Part shown: piece after piece, positions 32,242-40,301 of the stretch
Numbering within the stretch: the stretch's first letter is position 1
How the letters are laid out: each line of letters begins with the position of its first letter
Assembly: GCF_001274935.1 (NCBI RefSeq)
Contig: NZ_LILC01000007.1
Location: forward strand, 124,001 to 188,000
Length of the DNA stretch: 64,000 bases
Reading direction: 5' to 3'
DNA from: Priestia koreensis
GTDB lineage: Bacteria; Bacillota; Bacilli; Bacillales; Bacillaceae_H
Notes under the pieces: model-generated
What the model saw: only the letters and a program-made list of their open reading frames with translations
What the model was told of the DNA's origin: nothing
Database searches by the model: none
Made by a program: the position numbers and the translations under genes

Positions 32242-33063
32242 TTAAATAAACTCTTCATTGCCTACCTTCTGAACAAGCTCTTGAAATTTAGTACCATATT
32301 TTTGAATTTTGAGTTGATCTTTCTCAGACGATAAACTCGGCTTTCGTTTTCCACATATAAGCACATCTTTTTCTCCATAAGAATTTTGTAGCTGAATATA
32401 TGGTCGTAAAGCGTATCCTTTGACGTTCGGAAGCATGGCTGTTAACCATGCTAGTTGCTCCGTAGTATACAGCTTAGGAGAAAAATCTAGCACTTCAAGG
32501 TGGGGGATGGTCGTATAAATAGAGAGATCCTCTTCTTTGATTCCTTTCCCTGAAAATGTAAATTCCTTTAACGTTGGATGTCTTTCTAAACTGCTTAAAT
32601 TATCTAGGGCACTTGTAGGCCAGACAGCATCTCCAAAAAAGACTCTTTCTAAAGAAGGTGCAAACTGTATTCCTTCTAGAGAATGCAGGCGTGTAAAATC
32701 GCTAATATATAACCCCTTCGACGACTGATTTTCTTGCATATCCCATAGTTCAGTAATACGTTGGTTGTGAAAAAAACCAATAAACTCTACATTTTTTAGC
32801 GTTGATAGACTGGACCAATCCTCCACAAGCTTGTTTTTCCAAAACATAATGGCTCTGGATTTATGTCCCTGTGTTCGCACAAAATAATCAAACGCCTCCT
32901 GCTTCAGCCCATAAATTTTTACACAATCTAGGTTTTCAAGATTATTCATTGCATCAATTTCGGTAAACGTCACATTCCCATTAATGATTTGAGAATTTTT
33001 CTGTTCAATCCACGTGTAGTCATCCGATGAGTGACAAAGCCTATGAAACGCTTCTGTATCCAT
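32242..33063 (-). CDS. Leucine-rich-repeat-like protein of unknown function
   Basis: A 273-residue soluble protein with irregular leucine-rich repeats through the middle (LENLDCVKIYGLKQ, LSTLKNVEFIGFFHNQRITE, LHSLEGIQFAPSLERVFFGD, HPTLKEFTFSGKGIKEEDLS, IPHLEVLDFSPKLYTTEQLA). No signal peptide, membrane segment or catalytic motif is seen. Such repeats usually bind proteins. The start is ATG at 33063 with a weak GGAGAGGGAAAA upstream. It is convergent to the ABC exporter and lies next to an IS1595 element, in an AT-rich patch, so it may be an accessory gene. I do not recognise a named family. Confidence 0.7.
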   Translation of the reverse strand: MDTEAFHRLCHSSDDYTWIEQKNSQIINGNVTFTEIDAMNNLENLDCVKIYGLKQEAFDYFVRTQGHKSRAIMFWKNKLVEDWSSLSTLKNVEFIGFFHNQRITELWDMQENQSSKGLYISDFTRLHSLEGIQFAPSLERVFFGDAVWPTSALDNLSSLERHPTLKEFTFSGKGIKEEDLSIYTTIPHLEVLDFSPKLYTTEQLAWLTAMLPNVKGYALRPYIQLQNSYGEKDVLICGKRKPSLSSEKDQLKIQKYGTKFQELVQKVGNEEFI

Positions 33064-33411
33064 TTTTCCCTCTCCAATCTCATGATTCGTTAAAAAGACC
33101 CATTTGCTTCTTTATATTTCATAGTAAATGAATATGATGAGAAAAAGTATTTAAAAAAAGACTTTGAAATGATTTTTGAAAAAGACCTGTACTAATTCTT
33201 TGTCTACCATATTAAAAATAATTATAGTCCAAAAGAATCATAATTATTTTTTTTCAAAAAAAGCGTAACTTTTTGTATCCCTATAGCGTCTAATAGTCGA
33301 AACCCAAAACCCTTTTTCATGCTTTAGGAGTTGCTCTTGTGGGTGTACTCCTAGCGGAATTGCGTGCTTCTTACCAACCCTCAAGGTAAGAAGCTGTAAT
33401 TCCGCTTTTTT
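33064..33411. other. AT-rich intergenic region with hairpins
   Basis: About 350 bases upstream of the LRR-like gene and ahead of the IS. It holds an AT-rich stem (AATAATTAT / ATAATTATT near 33220-33255) with a T run, then the two-hairpin structure ending at 33413. No ORF of useful length has a ribosome binding site. Confidence 0.5.
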
Positions 33412-33413
33412 TT
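33285..33413 (+). ncRNA. Possible small structured RNA
   Basis: A plus-strand transcript starting near 33285 would form a first hairpin (TAGGAG 33325-33330 with CTCCTA 33348-33353) and a long terminator hairpin. There is no ORF before that terminator, so it must end something non-coding or come from a lost gene. The 5' part is C- and A-rich (AAACCCAAAACCC). A TATAG-like minus 10 near 33282 is weak. No known RNA family is recognised. Confidence 0.3.
33353..33413 (+). terminator. Long terminator hairpin without a coding gene upstream
   Basis: AGCGGAATT (33353-33361) and GCTTCTTACC (33366-33375) pair with GGTAAGAAGC (33385-33394) and AATTCCGCT (33398-33406), followed by seven Ts. The IS target duplication begins in this T run. 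Confidence 0.75.
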
Positions 33414-33419
33414 GCATAA
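33412..33419. repeat. Left target-site duplication of the IS1595 element
   Basis: TTGCATAA directly before the left inverted repeat; an identical copy follows the right end. Eight base pairs is the usual length for IS1595. Confidence 0.9.
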
Positions 33420-33490
33420 GGCTCTGTTAAATTTTAATGTTGATTTTAGAAAGAAATATATGGGGGAATCTATAAACTGGGGGTTCCCCG

Positions 33491-34003
33491 TTATAAATTT
33501 AGTTTGTATTGTATTAGTTGGCTGTTCATCCCTAAATATTCTTCGCTACCCAATCTACTAATTTCCTTAAATCCTATCTTTTGAAGCATTTTTCGTGAAC
33601 GAACATTGGCTTCGTGTGTTTCTGCGTTAAAAGTTGTAATTCCTAATTTCTTTGAGGCATACTCCATCATACATATGGCAGAATTATATCCAAGCCCTTT
33701 TCCCCACAACCCACTTTCTCCAATTGCAATACCTAACTCAGCAGTATTATCTTTAATACAGGCTAAATCTGCATAACCGATTAATTTCTCGTTAAGCTCT
33801 ATTCCCATTCTGATAAAATCTTCAGCTACATTATTAACACATTTGAGCCACCAACTATATACTTCTTCAGGGCTTCTATTTAAGTCCCATCCATTAGCTG
33901 AGCAAAAAGAGTCATCCTTGCTCCATTTCAATACAGTTTCATAATCATTTATGGTTAAAGGTCTTATCTTTAAGCACTGTGAAATGTTCTTATTAGCATT
34001 CAT
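33491..34003 (-). CDS. GNAT acetyltransferase, passenger of the IS1595 element
   Basis: A 170-residue N-acetyltransferase of the RimJ/AAC-like group: LKIRPLTINDYETVLKWSKD at the N-terminus, GIAIGESGLWGKGLGYNSAI near 91-110 for acetyl-CoA binding, and THEANVRSRKMLQKIGFKEI near 128-147. The start is ATG at 34003 after ATGGGGAAATAGG; it begins 17 bases after the transposase stop, on the same strand, so both are probably one transcript. It is more AT-rich than chromosomal neighbours. The substrate is unknown; aminoglycosides, other antibiotics or a metabolite are all possible. Confidence 0.85.
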   Translation of the reverse strand: MNANKNISQCLKIRPLTINDYETVLKWSKDDSFCSANGWDLNRSPEEVYSWWLKCVNNVAEDFIRMGIELNEKLIGYADLACIKDNTAELGIAIGESGLWGKGLGYNSAICMMEYASKKLGITTFNAETHEANVRSRKMLQKIGFKEISRLGSEEYLGMNSQLIQYKLNL

Positions 34004-34020
34004 TCCTATTTCCCCATCCT

Positions 34021-35058
34021 TTATATATTGAATTTAGACAAACGTAAAGTATCATAAGTATCTGTCATTTCAAATACAAATGATGATAACAAGAATTCTT
34101 TGATATTGTGTTTAGTGCTTTCATTACTACGACTATCAATGAACAAAAACCAAGACAGGTAATTATCGAGATATTTTGTAGCCACACCTTTAAAGCGGTC
34201 TAACCACTGTTTCATACGAGAATGAAGTCCATTTACATTCTGAATGTGGTACAAGCCTTTAATAACGTGCTTTCCATCATTTGATTTAATTCGATAATGT
34301 TCTATTCCTTTTTCCCTTGCGTAGGTTTTATAAGCTCTCCAAGCGTCTGTTACAAGTACATTTTCAGGCGATAGTTTAGAGCCAATCATATTATCGACCT
34401 TAGTTTTCACAACCCGACCCATACAAGCGACTTTGGAGACGGTTGCCTTGGTTCGGTCTCTGGCAACAAGTACGCAGACCTGTTCGTGGCTAATTCCTCT
34501 ATGTTTAGATTTTCCTCCACGCTTACGAGGTTTGCGGTCAGAAATGCCTCGCTTACCTTTTTCAGAGTATAGGAAATAGGTTTCGTCAACTTCAACGATA
34601 CCTTCAAATTGCTCAAAATCCAATTGCTTCAAGGCACTTAATAGTTTGTGTCTCCAATAAAAAAGTGTAACCCAAGTAACCCCTACGATTTCGGCAGATT
34701 TTCGTAGCGAATAACCCTTGAACATACAATCCACAAATGTAATCCATTCATTGCCTTTTCTTGTTCGGTAAAGAACAGTATTGGTTGTGTCGGTGAATGT
34801 CTTACTGCAACACTTACAACGGTAGCGTTGGCGACTATTATATTTTCCAAACCTAACAACGTGTTCAGATGCACAATGAGGGCATTCAAATCCTTCGTTA
34901 AAACGAGTTTCCCTCATTTCATTGATAAGACGACCACCAACAGATGAAGAAGGTTCAACATAGCGTTTAACCCATTGAAAAATACGTTCTTTTTCTGTGT
35001 GTGACAAACCATCGATATGTTTTAGTAGATTATTGAACGCTTTACTCAACCTTCTCAC
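34021..35058 (-). CDS. IS1595-family transposase
   Basis: A 345-residue transposase. An N-terminal zinc ribbon (CPHC near 58-61 and CKCC near 81-84) and a helix-turn-helix (SLRKSAEIVGVTWVTLFYWR) bind the element ends. The ISXO2-like DDE domain follows: first Asp in IVEVDETYF near 170, second in VTDAWRAY near 240, and the last part in NVNGLHSRMKQWLDRF then YLDNYLSWF near 278-303. The start is uncertain: GTG at 35058 overlaps a GGTGAG site, while TTG at 35049 lies six bases after GAGGTG. No frameshift is seen, so the enzyme is probably active. Confidence 0.93.
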   Translation of the reverse strand: MRRLSKAFNNLLKHIDGLSHTEKERIFQWVKRYVEPSSSVGGRLINEMRETRFNEGFECPHCASEHVVRFGKYNSRQRYRCKCCSKTFTDTTNTVLYRTRKGNEWITFVDCMFKGYSLRKSAEIVGVTWVTLFYWRHKLLSALKQLDFEQFEGIVEVDETYFLYSEKGKRGISDRKPRKRGGKSKHRGISHEQVCVLVARDRTKATVSKVACMGRVVKTKVDNMIGSKLSPENVLVTDAWRAYKTYAREKGIEHYRIKSNDGKHVIKGLYHIQNVNGLHSRMKQWLDRFKGVATKYLDNYLSWFLFIDSRSNESTKHNIKEFLLSSFVFEMTDTYDTLRLSKFNI

Positions 35059-35140
35059 CTCACCGAATGTATGTTCTTTCGGTAATTATACTAAGAATTC
35101 GGGGAGTAATCAAATATCAACAATTACCTTTAACAGAGCC

Positions 35141-35148
35141 TTGCATAA
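35141..35148. repeat. Right target-site duplication of the IS1595 element
   Basis: TTGCATAA directly after the right inverted repeat, identical to 33412-33419. Confidence 0.9.
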
Positions 35149-35178
35149 AAAAAGCTACCTCATTAAGAGGCAGCTTTT
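35147..35178 (-). terminator. Intrinsic terminator of the membrane-protein gene at 35163
   Basis: On the minus strand AAAAGCTGCCTC pairs with GAGGTAGCTTTT (one wobble), followed by TTT. It overlaps the last codons and lies next to the IS right end. Confidence 0.8.
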
Positions 35179-35882
35179 AATTCACGGTCTTGTTGATACA
35201 CATCGTACACCAAAAAGCTGAGCGCAAAAAACAAGACAAGAATTAGGACAGATTCTGTGACGATGTATACGCCAGCTAGATAAGCCCCCACTAAAAACGT
35301 TTGAATGCTTAAGCGGTCTCGCTTAAATGCAAGTTGTGACGAAAAGTAGACAACAGCCGTTCCTAGCGATAATAGCCAGCTGTTATGAATATGTAAAACA
35401 TGAACAAAGAAATAAATGCAGTACGGTACGTAAACAACACTTTCGACAATACTTGAAATCCCAACAAAAGCAAACCACCATTGCTTTTCTTTTAACGTAT
35501 CTGGGAATGTCACTTCTACCGACTTTGGAAGCTCTTCTTTTTCAAAGATCGACTCTCCGTGATCCTTCATCCACTGAATACCGAATGATAAAAGGATGAA
35601 GAACACAAAGCCAACCATCAGCAAAAATTTCACTAAAGAAGGAAATGCCTTTGTTTCTCTTACCGTGTCTAAGTAAACACCTTTCCAGCCTAATTCTACA
35701 AGCGGTATATGAAACATTGTTACGATAAAAATAAATACTACAAGTACCACGAGATACGCTAAAAACTGTTCACGATAAAACTGCACTTTCTTTCTTTCAG
35801 ACAGCGTTCGTGATACCGTAACGTTTTCCACAAACGGTCGGATAAGAAAAATGAGTAAGAATAATAGTATGTACCAAATCAT
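35163..35882 (-). CDS. Multi-pass membrane protein of unknown function
   Basis: A 239-residue protein with about seven hydrophobic segments (e.g. IWYILLFLLIFLIRPFV at the start, and ESVLILVLFFALSFLVYDVY near the end). The layout recalls CPBP/Abi-type membrane proteases, but the EExxxR and HxxxN catalytic motifs are not visible (the nearest stretch is SSIVESVVYVPYC), so an active protease is unlikely. The start is ATG at 35882, ten bases after AAAGGTGAT; a GTG 15 bases upstream overlaps that site. The sequence ends DRELKAAS. Monocistronic. Confidence 0.7.
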   Translation of the reverse strand: MIWYILLFLLIFLIRPFVENVTVSRTLSERKKVQFYREQFLAYLVVLVVFIFIVTMFHIPLVELGWKGVYLDTVRETKAFPSLVKFLLMVGFVFFILLSFGIQWMKDHGESIFEKEELPKSVEVTFPDTLKEKQWWFAFVGISSIVESVVYVPYCIYFFVHVLHIHNSWLLSLGTAVVYFSSQLAFKRDRLSIQTFLVGAYLAGVYIVTESVLILVLFFALSFLVYDVYQQDRELKAAS

Positions 35883-36096
35883 GCAGTATGTAATCACCTT
35901 TTCACAATTAGTCTATCAATAATGTCTGCATTACTGACGATGATCGTTCTTTTGATTATTGCTATCTATTCCAACTGATGAAGTACTCACTTTTTTCTTA
36001 ATCTATACTTGGAACTAGCACCTACTAATAGTAACGAAAAAAAAGAAGAATTGTCAAATGAATATAGTTCGAGAAAAATATGGAGAGATCTTCCCG

Positions 36097-37563
36097 TTAT
36101 TTTACACATTCTTCAATCAGTTTTGCGACGTTCATCCCACTGATCGTGACCATCGGAGATCCTCCGCCTGGATGCGTGGTTCCTCCTGTAAAATACACGT
36201 TTTTAATATCCTTTGATTGATTGCTCGGTCGCAAAAAGCTATCTATTTTCCGATTCGAGCTCACCCCATAAAGAGCTCCTTTATAAGCTGAAAAGCGGCT
36301 TTTAATTTCGCCCGGAGTGATAACCTTTTCCTCGACTAGATCTGCTTGTACATCGATGCCAAATCGTTTTAGTTTCTCGTAAACAACAGCCTTATAGTTT
36401 CCTCCCATCTCTTCGTTTTCTTTCGTTAAGGCAGGCGCATTCACTAAAATAAATAAATTATCACCAGGCGCTCGATTGCGATCTGTGTACGACGAGTTAC
36501 ACACATAGATAGTCGGATCTGTCGGATACGTTCGCTTATCAAATAGTTCCCTAAATTCGTTTTGATAATCATCTGTGAAATATACCTGATGATGAATGAG
36601 ATTCGGATTCCTTGTTTTTGTTCCTGCTAAAATCACATACGCTGAAATGGACGGCTCAAAATGGGCGATCTTCTGGTCGGAAAAGTGCGGGCGATCCTCT
36701 TCCGCTACTAGTTCCGGATAGACGGAGAGAAGATCACCGTTCATCACCACGAAGTCGGCTGAGAGCGCATCGCCATTGTCTAGCTTGACCCCTTTCGCTC
36801 GCTTTTGCTCCACGTCCACTGACAACACTTTTGTTCCTAAACGCAAATCCCCGCCAAGCTTTTGAAAAATACGTGCAAATGATTCTGCAATGGTCGTATT
36901 TCCACCTTTTACATAGTAAACCCCGTCCGTCATCTCCAAATGACCGATAAGCGAAAACGTCGCAGGCGATACGTACGGGGACGAGCCGATGTACGTTGCG
37001 TAGCGATTAAACGCCCAGCGGATTTGTTCATTTTGGAAATAGTGGCGATGAAACGCCTCCATCGACTGTAGGGGCCGTACGCTCGTTAAAGCGCGGAATA
37101 ACTTCGGATCAAGATAGTCTCTCCAAGAGGTAAACGTTCGGTAGAAGAACTCCTGCTCGGATATTGTATAAAGACGCTCAATTTCTGCCAAATACTTTTC
37201 GTACATCTGCTTAGCCGTTACGTCAAGCTGGGAAAATTGTGTCAGCATCTTCTCTCGATCGGTCGTCATCGCAAACGTCGTTCCATCACTAAAATGGTTG
37301 TTTGTGTGATGATCAAGCTTAATCCACTCTAAGTAATCCTCTGGTCTTTCTCCTGCTTCCTCAATGACACGATTAAAAACGGCTGGCATCGTCATCGTAT
37401 TCGGCCCAAAGTCAAATTCATAGTCTCCGAGCTTAACAGGCATCATCTTACCGCCCGGGTGCTCATTTTTCTCAATAACTGTAACTGAAAACCCTTTTTT
37501 CTGAAGCAGAACGGCCGCTGCAAGGCCCCCTAGTCCTGCTCCAATAATTACGACTCGTTTCAT
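36097..37563 (-). CDS. Carotenoid desaturase/oxidase of the CrtI/CrtN/CrtP family
   Basis: A 488-residue FAD enzyme acting on carotenoid chains. The N-terminal dinucleotide fold is VIIGAGLGGLAAAVLLQKKG, and the C-terminal FAD motif is YFTGGTTHPGGGSPMVTISG near 458-477, as in phytoene or diapophytoene desaturases. CrtP-type oxidases of terminal methyl groups have the same fold; the linked glycosyltransferase and acyltransferase make an oxidase that prepares the chain for glycosylation plausible. The start is ATG at 37563, which overlaps the preceding stop by 4 bp. It is the last gene of a four-gene operon. No crtM or crtN synthase gene is in the window. Confidence 0.85.
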   Translation of the reverse strand: MKRVVIIGAGLGGLAAAVLLQKKGFSVTVIEKNEHPGGKMMPVKLGDYEFDFGPNTMTMPAVFNRVIEEAGERPEDYLEWIKLDHHTNNHFSDGTTFAMTTDREKMLTQFSQLDVTAKQMYEKYLAEIERLYTISEQEFFYRTFTSWRDYLDPKLFRALTSVRPLQSMEAFHRHYFQNEQIRWAFNRYATYIGSSPYVSPATFSLIGHLEMTDGVYYVKGGNTTIAESFARIFQKLGGDLRLGTKVLSVDVEQKRAKGVKLDNGDALSADFVVMNGDLLSVYPELVAEEDRPHFSDQKIAHFEPSISAYVILAGTKTRNPNLIHHQVYFTDDYQNEFRELFDKRTYPTDPTIYVCNSSYTDRNRAPGDNLFILVNAPALTKENEEMGGNYKAVVYEKLKRFGIDVQADLVEEKVITPGEIKSRFSAYKGALYGVSSNRKIDSFLRPSNQSKDIKNVYFTGGTTHPGGGSPMVTISGMNVAKLIEECVK

Positions 37564-38660
37564 TGATATCGTCTTCCTTTCCATTCGTACCCTTTTTTCT
37601 TGAGGCTCACCGTCATTGAATAGATCATCATCGCGATCAGCGCACAGGCTGCAGCAGGCATCGTCAAAAAAAGAAACGGACGTTGCCTCGTTGATCGGTC
37701 AATGAGAAGTCGTTGCAAAAGCGTCACGATAAACGGTAGAACATACAGCCACTGATGCGAAAACAGCCCTACAAAAAACAATCCAAACGAACCTATATAG
37801 AGCATCGCATAAAAAAGTGCAACGATACACACAGCAATAGGAGAGCGACCCAGTCCTGTATAAATATTTTTCGCAAAGCCACTCCACACCTCCTTGTTCG
37901 TCTCATACATGTAGCACGTCACGTGTGAAGTTACGTTCGCTAGCAAAACGGGAATTCCTTTTTGTTTCATCGTTCGGGCAATATGTACATCCTCTACAAG
38001 CGAATGTTGAACGCTCGTATGACCACCTATTTTCTCATAGGCACCTTTTTCAAAAAACATAAAGGCTCCGTGAGCAGCCGTAGCGGCTGGCCACGTTGTT
38101 TTATTTGCGATTAGAATAGGCAAGTGCGTATACACGACAAAATGTTGCATGGGGACGAGAAGCTTTTCAAGAAACGTCCGCACCGGAAATTTAGGAAATC
38201 CTGTGACAAGCCCTGCTTCTTTCTCTTGACTAAGCCCAAGAACTTTTTCAACCGTATCTGACTTTAGACGAACATCGGCATCAATAAACAGCAAGTATTC
38301 ACCTGTTGCAGCACTTGAGAGCTGATGGCAGGCATGAACTTTACCAACCCATCCGTCTGGAAGCTGTTTTCCGTTCATCACATGAATTCGCTTGTCGTCT
38401 TTCATGTGCATTTCAAGCTTCTCACCTGTCCGGTCTGTCGATTGATCGTTTAAGACAAGGATTTCGAGATTCGGATATGTTAAGCTTTGGACGGATTGCA
38501 TCAGTTCGTCTACGTTTCGCTCTTCGTTACGCATTGGAATCAAAACGGAGACAAGGGGTGAATCAGAAGGAGTATACGCGCGTCTCACTGACGGCGTAAA
38601 CCATACGTTGACTGCCGTTCCAATCAAAAAGAAACAGGCAATTAGTAAATAAACGATCAT
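37560..38660 (-). CDS. Membrane glycosyltransferase, CrtQ-like
   Basis: A 366-residue family 2 glycosyltransferase with an N-terminal membrane helix (MIVYLLIACFFLIGTAVNVW) and three or four C-terminal ones. The catalytic domain has VSVLIPMRNEERNVDELMQS near 38, the D-x-D pair LLFIDADVRL near 119, and SLVEDVHIARTMKQKG near 213. The closest functional model is CrtQ, which glucosylates diaponeurosporenoate in staphyloxanthin synthesis. The start is ATG at 38660 after GGAAGGGGAAAAAA; it overlaps the acyltransferase by 4 bp. The carotenoid role is inferred from the operon. Confidence 0.85.
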   Translation of the reverse strand: MIVYLLIACFFLIGTAVNVWFTPSVRRAYTPSDSPLVSVLIPMRNEERNVDELMQSVQSLTYPNLEILVLNDQSTDRTGEKLEMHMKDDKRIHVMNGKQLPDGWVGKVHACHQLSSAATGEYLLFIDADVRLKSDTVEKVLGLSQEKEAGLVTGFPKFPVRTFLEKLLVPMQHFVVYTHLPILIANKTTWPAATAAHGAFMFFEKGAYEKIGGHTSVQHSLVEDVHIARTMKQKGIPVLLANVTSHVTCYMYETNKEVWSGFAKNIYTGLGRSPIAVCIVALFYAMLYIGSFGLFFVGLFSHQWLYVLPFIVTLLQRLLIDRSTRQRPFLFLTMPAAACALIAMMIYSMTVSLKKKGYEWKGRRYQ

Positions 38661-39373
38661 TTTTTTCCCCTTCCTTTCCACCACGTCAACCACTCGCTAA
38701 TGGTTTTATAACCTGAGACAATCGTTTCGTAGCCGGTATTCTTTTCTTCTATAACAAACGATTTCACTTCATCAAGCTGGTCTGTTAATTTACTTGCCAT
38801 TGTGCTTGTTAATTCAGCGCGCGTCTCGTTCGGGTGAAACGAAATCGGATTTCCCGTATACACGTAGAGCTCGGGTCGCTGGTCGTGATGATACGTATAG
38901 TAAAAGCTGACCGGGATGACACGTACGGACTGTACTTGATCGACCAGGTAAGATGTTCCAGAAGCAAACGTCAAGGGGCGCTTCTCCTGATGTTCCTCCT
39001 GACCTTGCGGGAAAATCCAAACGCTTTTTTTATCCCCCAACAGCTTCTTAGCAAATTGAAGCGATTTTAATACGTGCTTTGGAGATGTGGGATTCACTGA
39101 AAAAGCTCCAATTTTTTTAAAAAAGGAGAAGGATTTCATCCCCTCCTCCGACATCATAGCGTAGCTATCGTGCTTAATTTTAACTGCGTTTATGTAAAAT
39201 AAAACAAGTCCATCCCACCAATTCGAATGATTCACGATAAAGATCGTCGCTTCATTTTTAGGTGGTGAATAAGCCTCTTGATAATGCACGCGGTAAAAAT
39301 GCTTTTTCAGCTGATGATGGACAAAACGGGTCAAAAGACGCTCAAAGAATGGACTCTTTGTTGGATAAATCAA
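38657..39373 (-). CDS. PlsC-type acyltransferase of the carotenoid operon
   Basis: A 238-residue acyltransferase of the 1-acyl-glycerol-3-phosphate acyltransferase fold. The catalytic HxxxxD motif is NHSNWWD near 48-54 and the acceptor-binding motif is IFPQGQEEHQ near 120. Homologues in Bacillus carotenoid clusters are thought to acylate the sugar of glycosyl carotenoids, as CrtO does in staphyloxanthin though by another fold. The start is ATG at 39373, inside the end of the CruF-like gene (32 bp overlap). Both neighbours overlap it, so the four genes are translated as one unit. Confidence 0.85.
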   Translation of the reverse strand: MIYPTKSPFFERLLTRFVHHQLKKHFYRVHYQEAYSPPKNEATIFIVNHSNWWDGLVLFYINAVKIKHDSYAMMSEEGMKSFSFFKKIGAFSVNPTSPKHVLKSLQFAKKLLGDKKSVWIFPQGQEEHQEKRPLTFASGTSYLVDQVQSVRVIPVSFYYTYHHDQRPELYVYTGNPISFHPNETRAELTSTMASKLTDQLDEVKSFVIEEKNTGYETIVSGYKTISEWLTWWKGRGKK

Positions 39374-40118
39374 TCTGTTTCACTCCTTTCGCATACAGGC
39401 TCATCATCACGAGAAGCGGAATCCCTGTGACTAGCAGGGCCATATATAACCCTTCCATTAACGAAATAAAGCCAAACATGCTGACAATTAAGATATATAG
39501 TACGACCATTCTCTTTTCCCACGTTTCCGAGTGGACAGATGGTCGCTTCTCTAGTACTAAGTATAGTACCGTTTGAATCACAGCTGAGACGAAAAACCAG
39601 CCGAAAAAGTTTTGAAGCGGAATGCCATAATAAGCCCCTGTGCCACTCCACACCCAATACTCTTTGATAACGTAGGCAACCGGATCAATCATTAAATCCA
39701 TCATCACCGCTAAAATAGACGTCATGATCGTATAGAAAAACCAACCTGCCCTTGGCACCATTCGTCTAACAATCACGCGGCTTGTCACGACGACCATAAG
39801 CCATGCGGTTCCGATGGTTAGCGGAACGCCGTATACTTGAATGCCAAAATCCTTTTCATAATGATACTGACCGAAAATTAATCCGTAATGGACGCCAAGA
39901 CCTTCTGCGAAAATGGACGATGCCATGACGAAAACAGATACCCCGAGGGCTAGCCATTTTCCGTATACTTTAGCTAAATAGATAAACGCAAGCAGACCAC
40001 TTACATAGAGAAACACCGCGTTCGCCCATTCTAGCCAAGGCGGCAGTATATCAAAGCCTACTAGCAGTAAGCCACATATGTACCAAATGAGAAAAAATCG
40101 ATAAACACCGTTTGCCAC
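39342..40118 (-). CDS. CruF-like carotenoid hydratase family membrane protein (DUF422)
   Basis: A 258-residue protein with about seven membrane segments. The family marks are FAEGLGVHYGLIFGQYHYEK near 69-88, the LGIxxYGVPLTIGTAWLMVV stretch near 95, and LMIDPVAYVIKEYWVW near 142. CruF-type enzymes add water to the psi end of acyclic carotenoids such as bisanhydrobacterioruberin. It is the first gene of the operon. The start is GTG at 40118, ten bases after GGGGAGG; an ATG followed at once by TAG lies between, with the TAG overlapping the GTG. No other in-frame start fits. Confidence 0.82.
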   Translation of the reverse strand: MANGVYRFFLIWYICGLLLVGFDILPPWLEWANAVFLYVSGLLAFIYLAKVYGKWLALGVSVFVMASSIFAEGLGVHYGLIFGQYHYEKDFGIQVYGVPLTIGTAWLMVVVTSRVIVRRMVPRAGWFFYTIMTSILAVMMDLMIDPVAYVIKEYWVWSGTGAYYGIPLQNFFGWFFVSAVIQTVLYLVLEKRPSVHSETWEKRMVVLYILIVSMFGFISLMEGLYMALLVTGIPLLVMMSLYAKGVKQIDLSNKESIL

Positions 40119-40135
40119 TACATTATTACCTCCCC
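40118..40135 (-). promoter_or_regulatory. Start-stop element ahead of the carotenoid operon
   Basis: The minus strand reads GGGGAGG-TAATA-ATG-TAG-TGG: an ATG at ideal spacing from the ribosome binding site is followed directly by a TAG stop whose G begins the GTG start of the CruF-like gene. Ribosomes starting at the ATG would stop and could restart at the GTG. A lowering of expression is inferred. Confidence 0.4.
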
Positions 40136-40301
40136 TTTGTGAACCTTTATTCTATCCTACCTTTTCTCGACATCCCAACCTCAATGTGCCATGAAAGAAC
40201 ACTAGTTTTGTCAGATCTTTGGAAGGTTCGTCTACTTTAGAATATTTTACCGTTTCTTGTGTTACGATGAAAGCATTCTGTTTCATAAAGGAGGACGTAA
40301 G

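Larger units (their letters stand above)
33420..35140. mobile_element. IS1595-family insertion sequence with acetyltransferase passenger
   Basis: A complete 1,721-bp element. The ends are inverted: GGCTCTGTTAAA starts the left end and TTTAACAGAGCC closes the right; a further imperfect stretch (GTTGAT shared near position 20) extends the repeat to about 30 bp. Both flanks carry TTGCATAA. Inside, on the minus strand, are a zinc-ribbon transposase and a GNAT acetyltransferase. IS1595 elements with passenger genes are known. Intact repeats, intact ORFs and an exact duplication point to a recent insertion, into the T run of an intergenic terminator, where no gene is disrupted. Confidence 0.93.

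Noticed and set aside
35163..35882. CPBP/Abi-type intramembrane protease
   Set aside because: The helices are similar in layout but the EExxxR and histidine motifs needed for activity are not visible, so it is listed as an unknown membrane protein.
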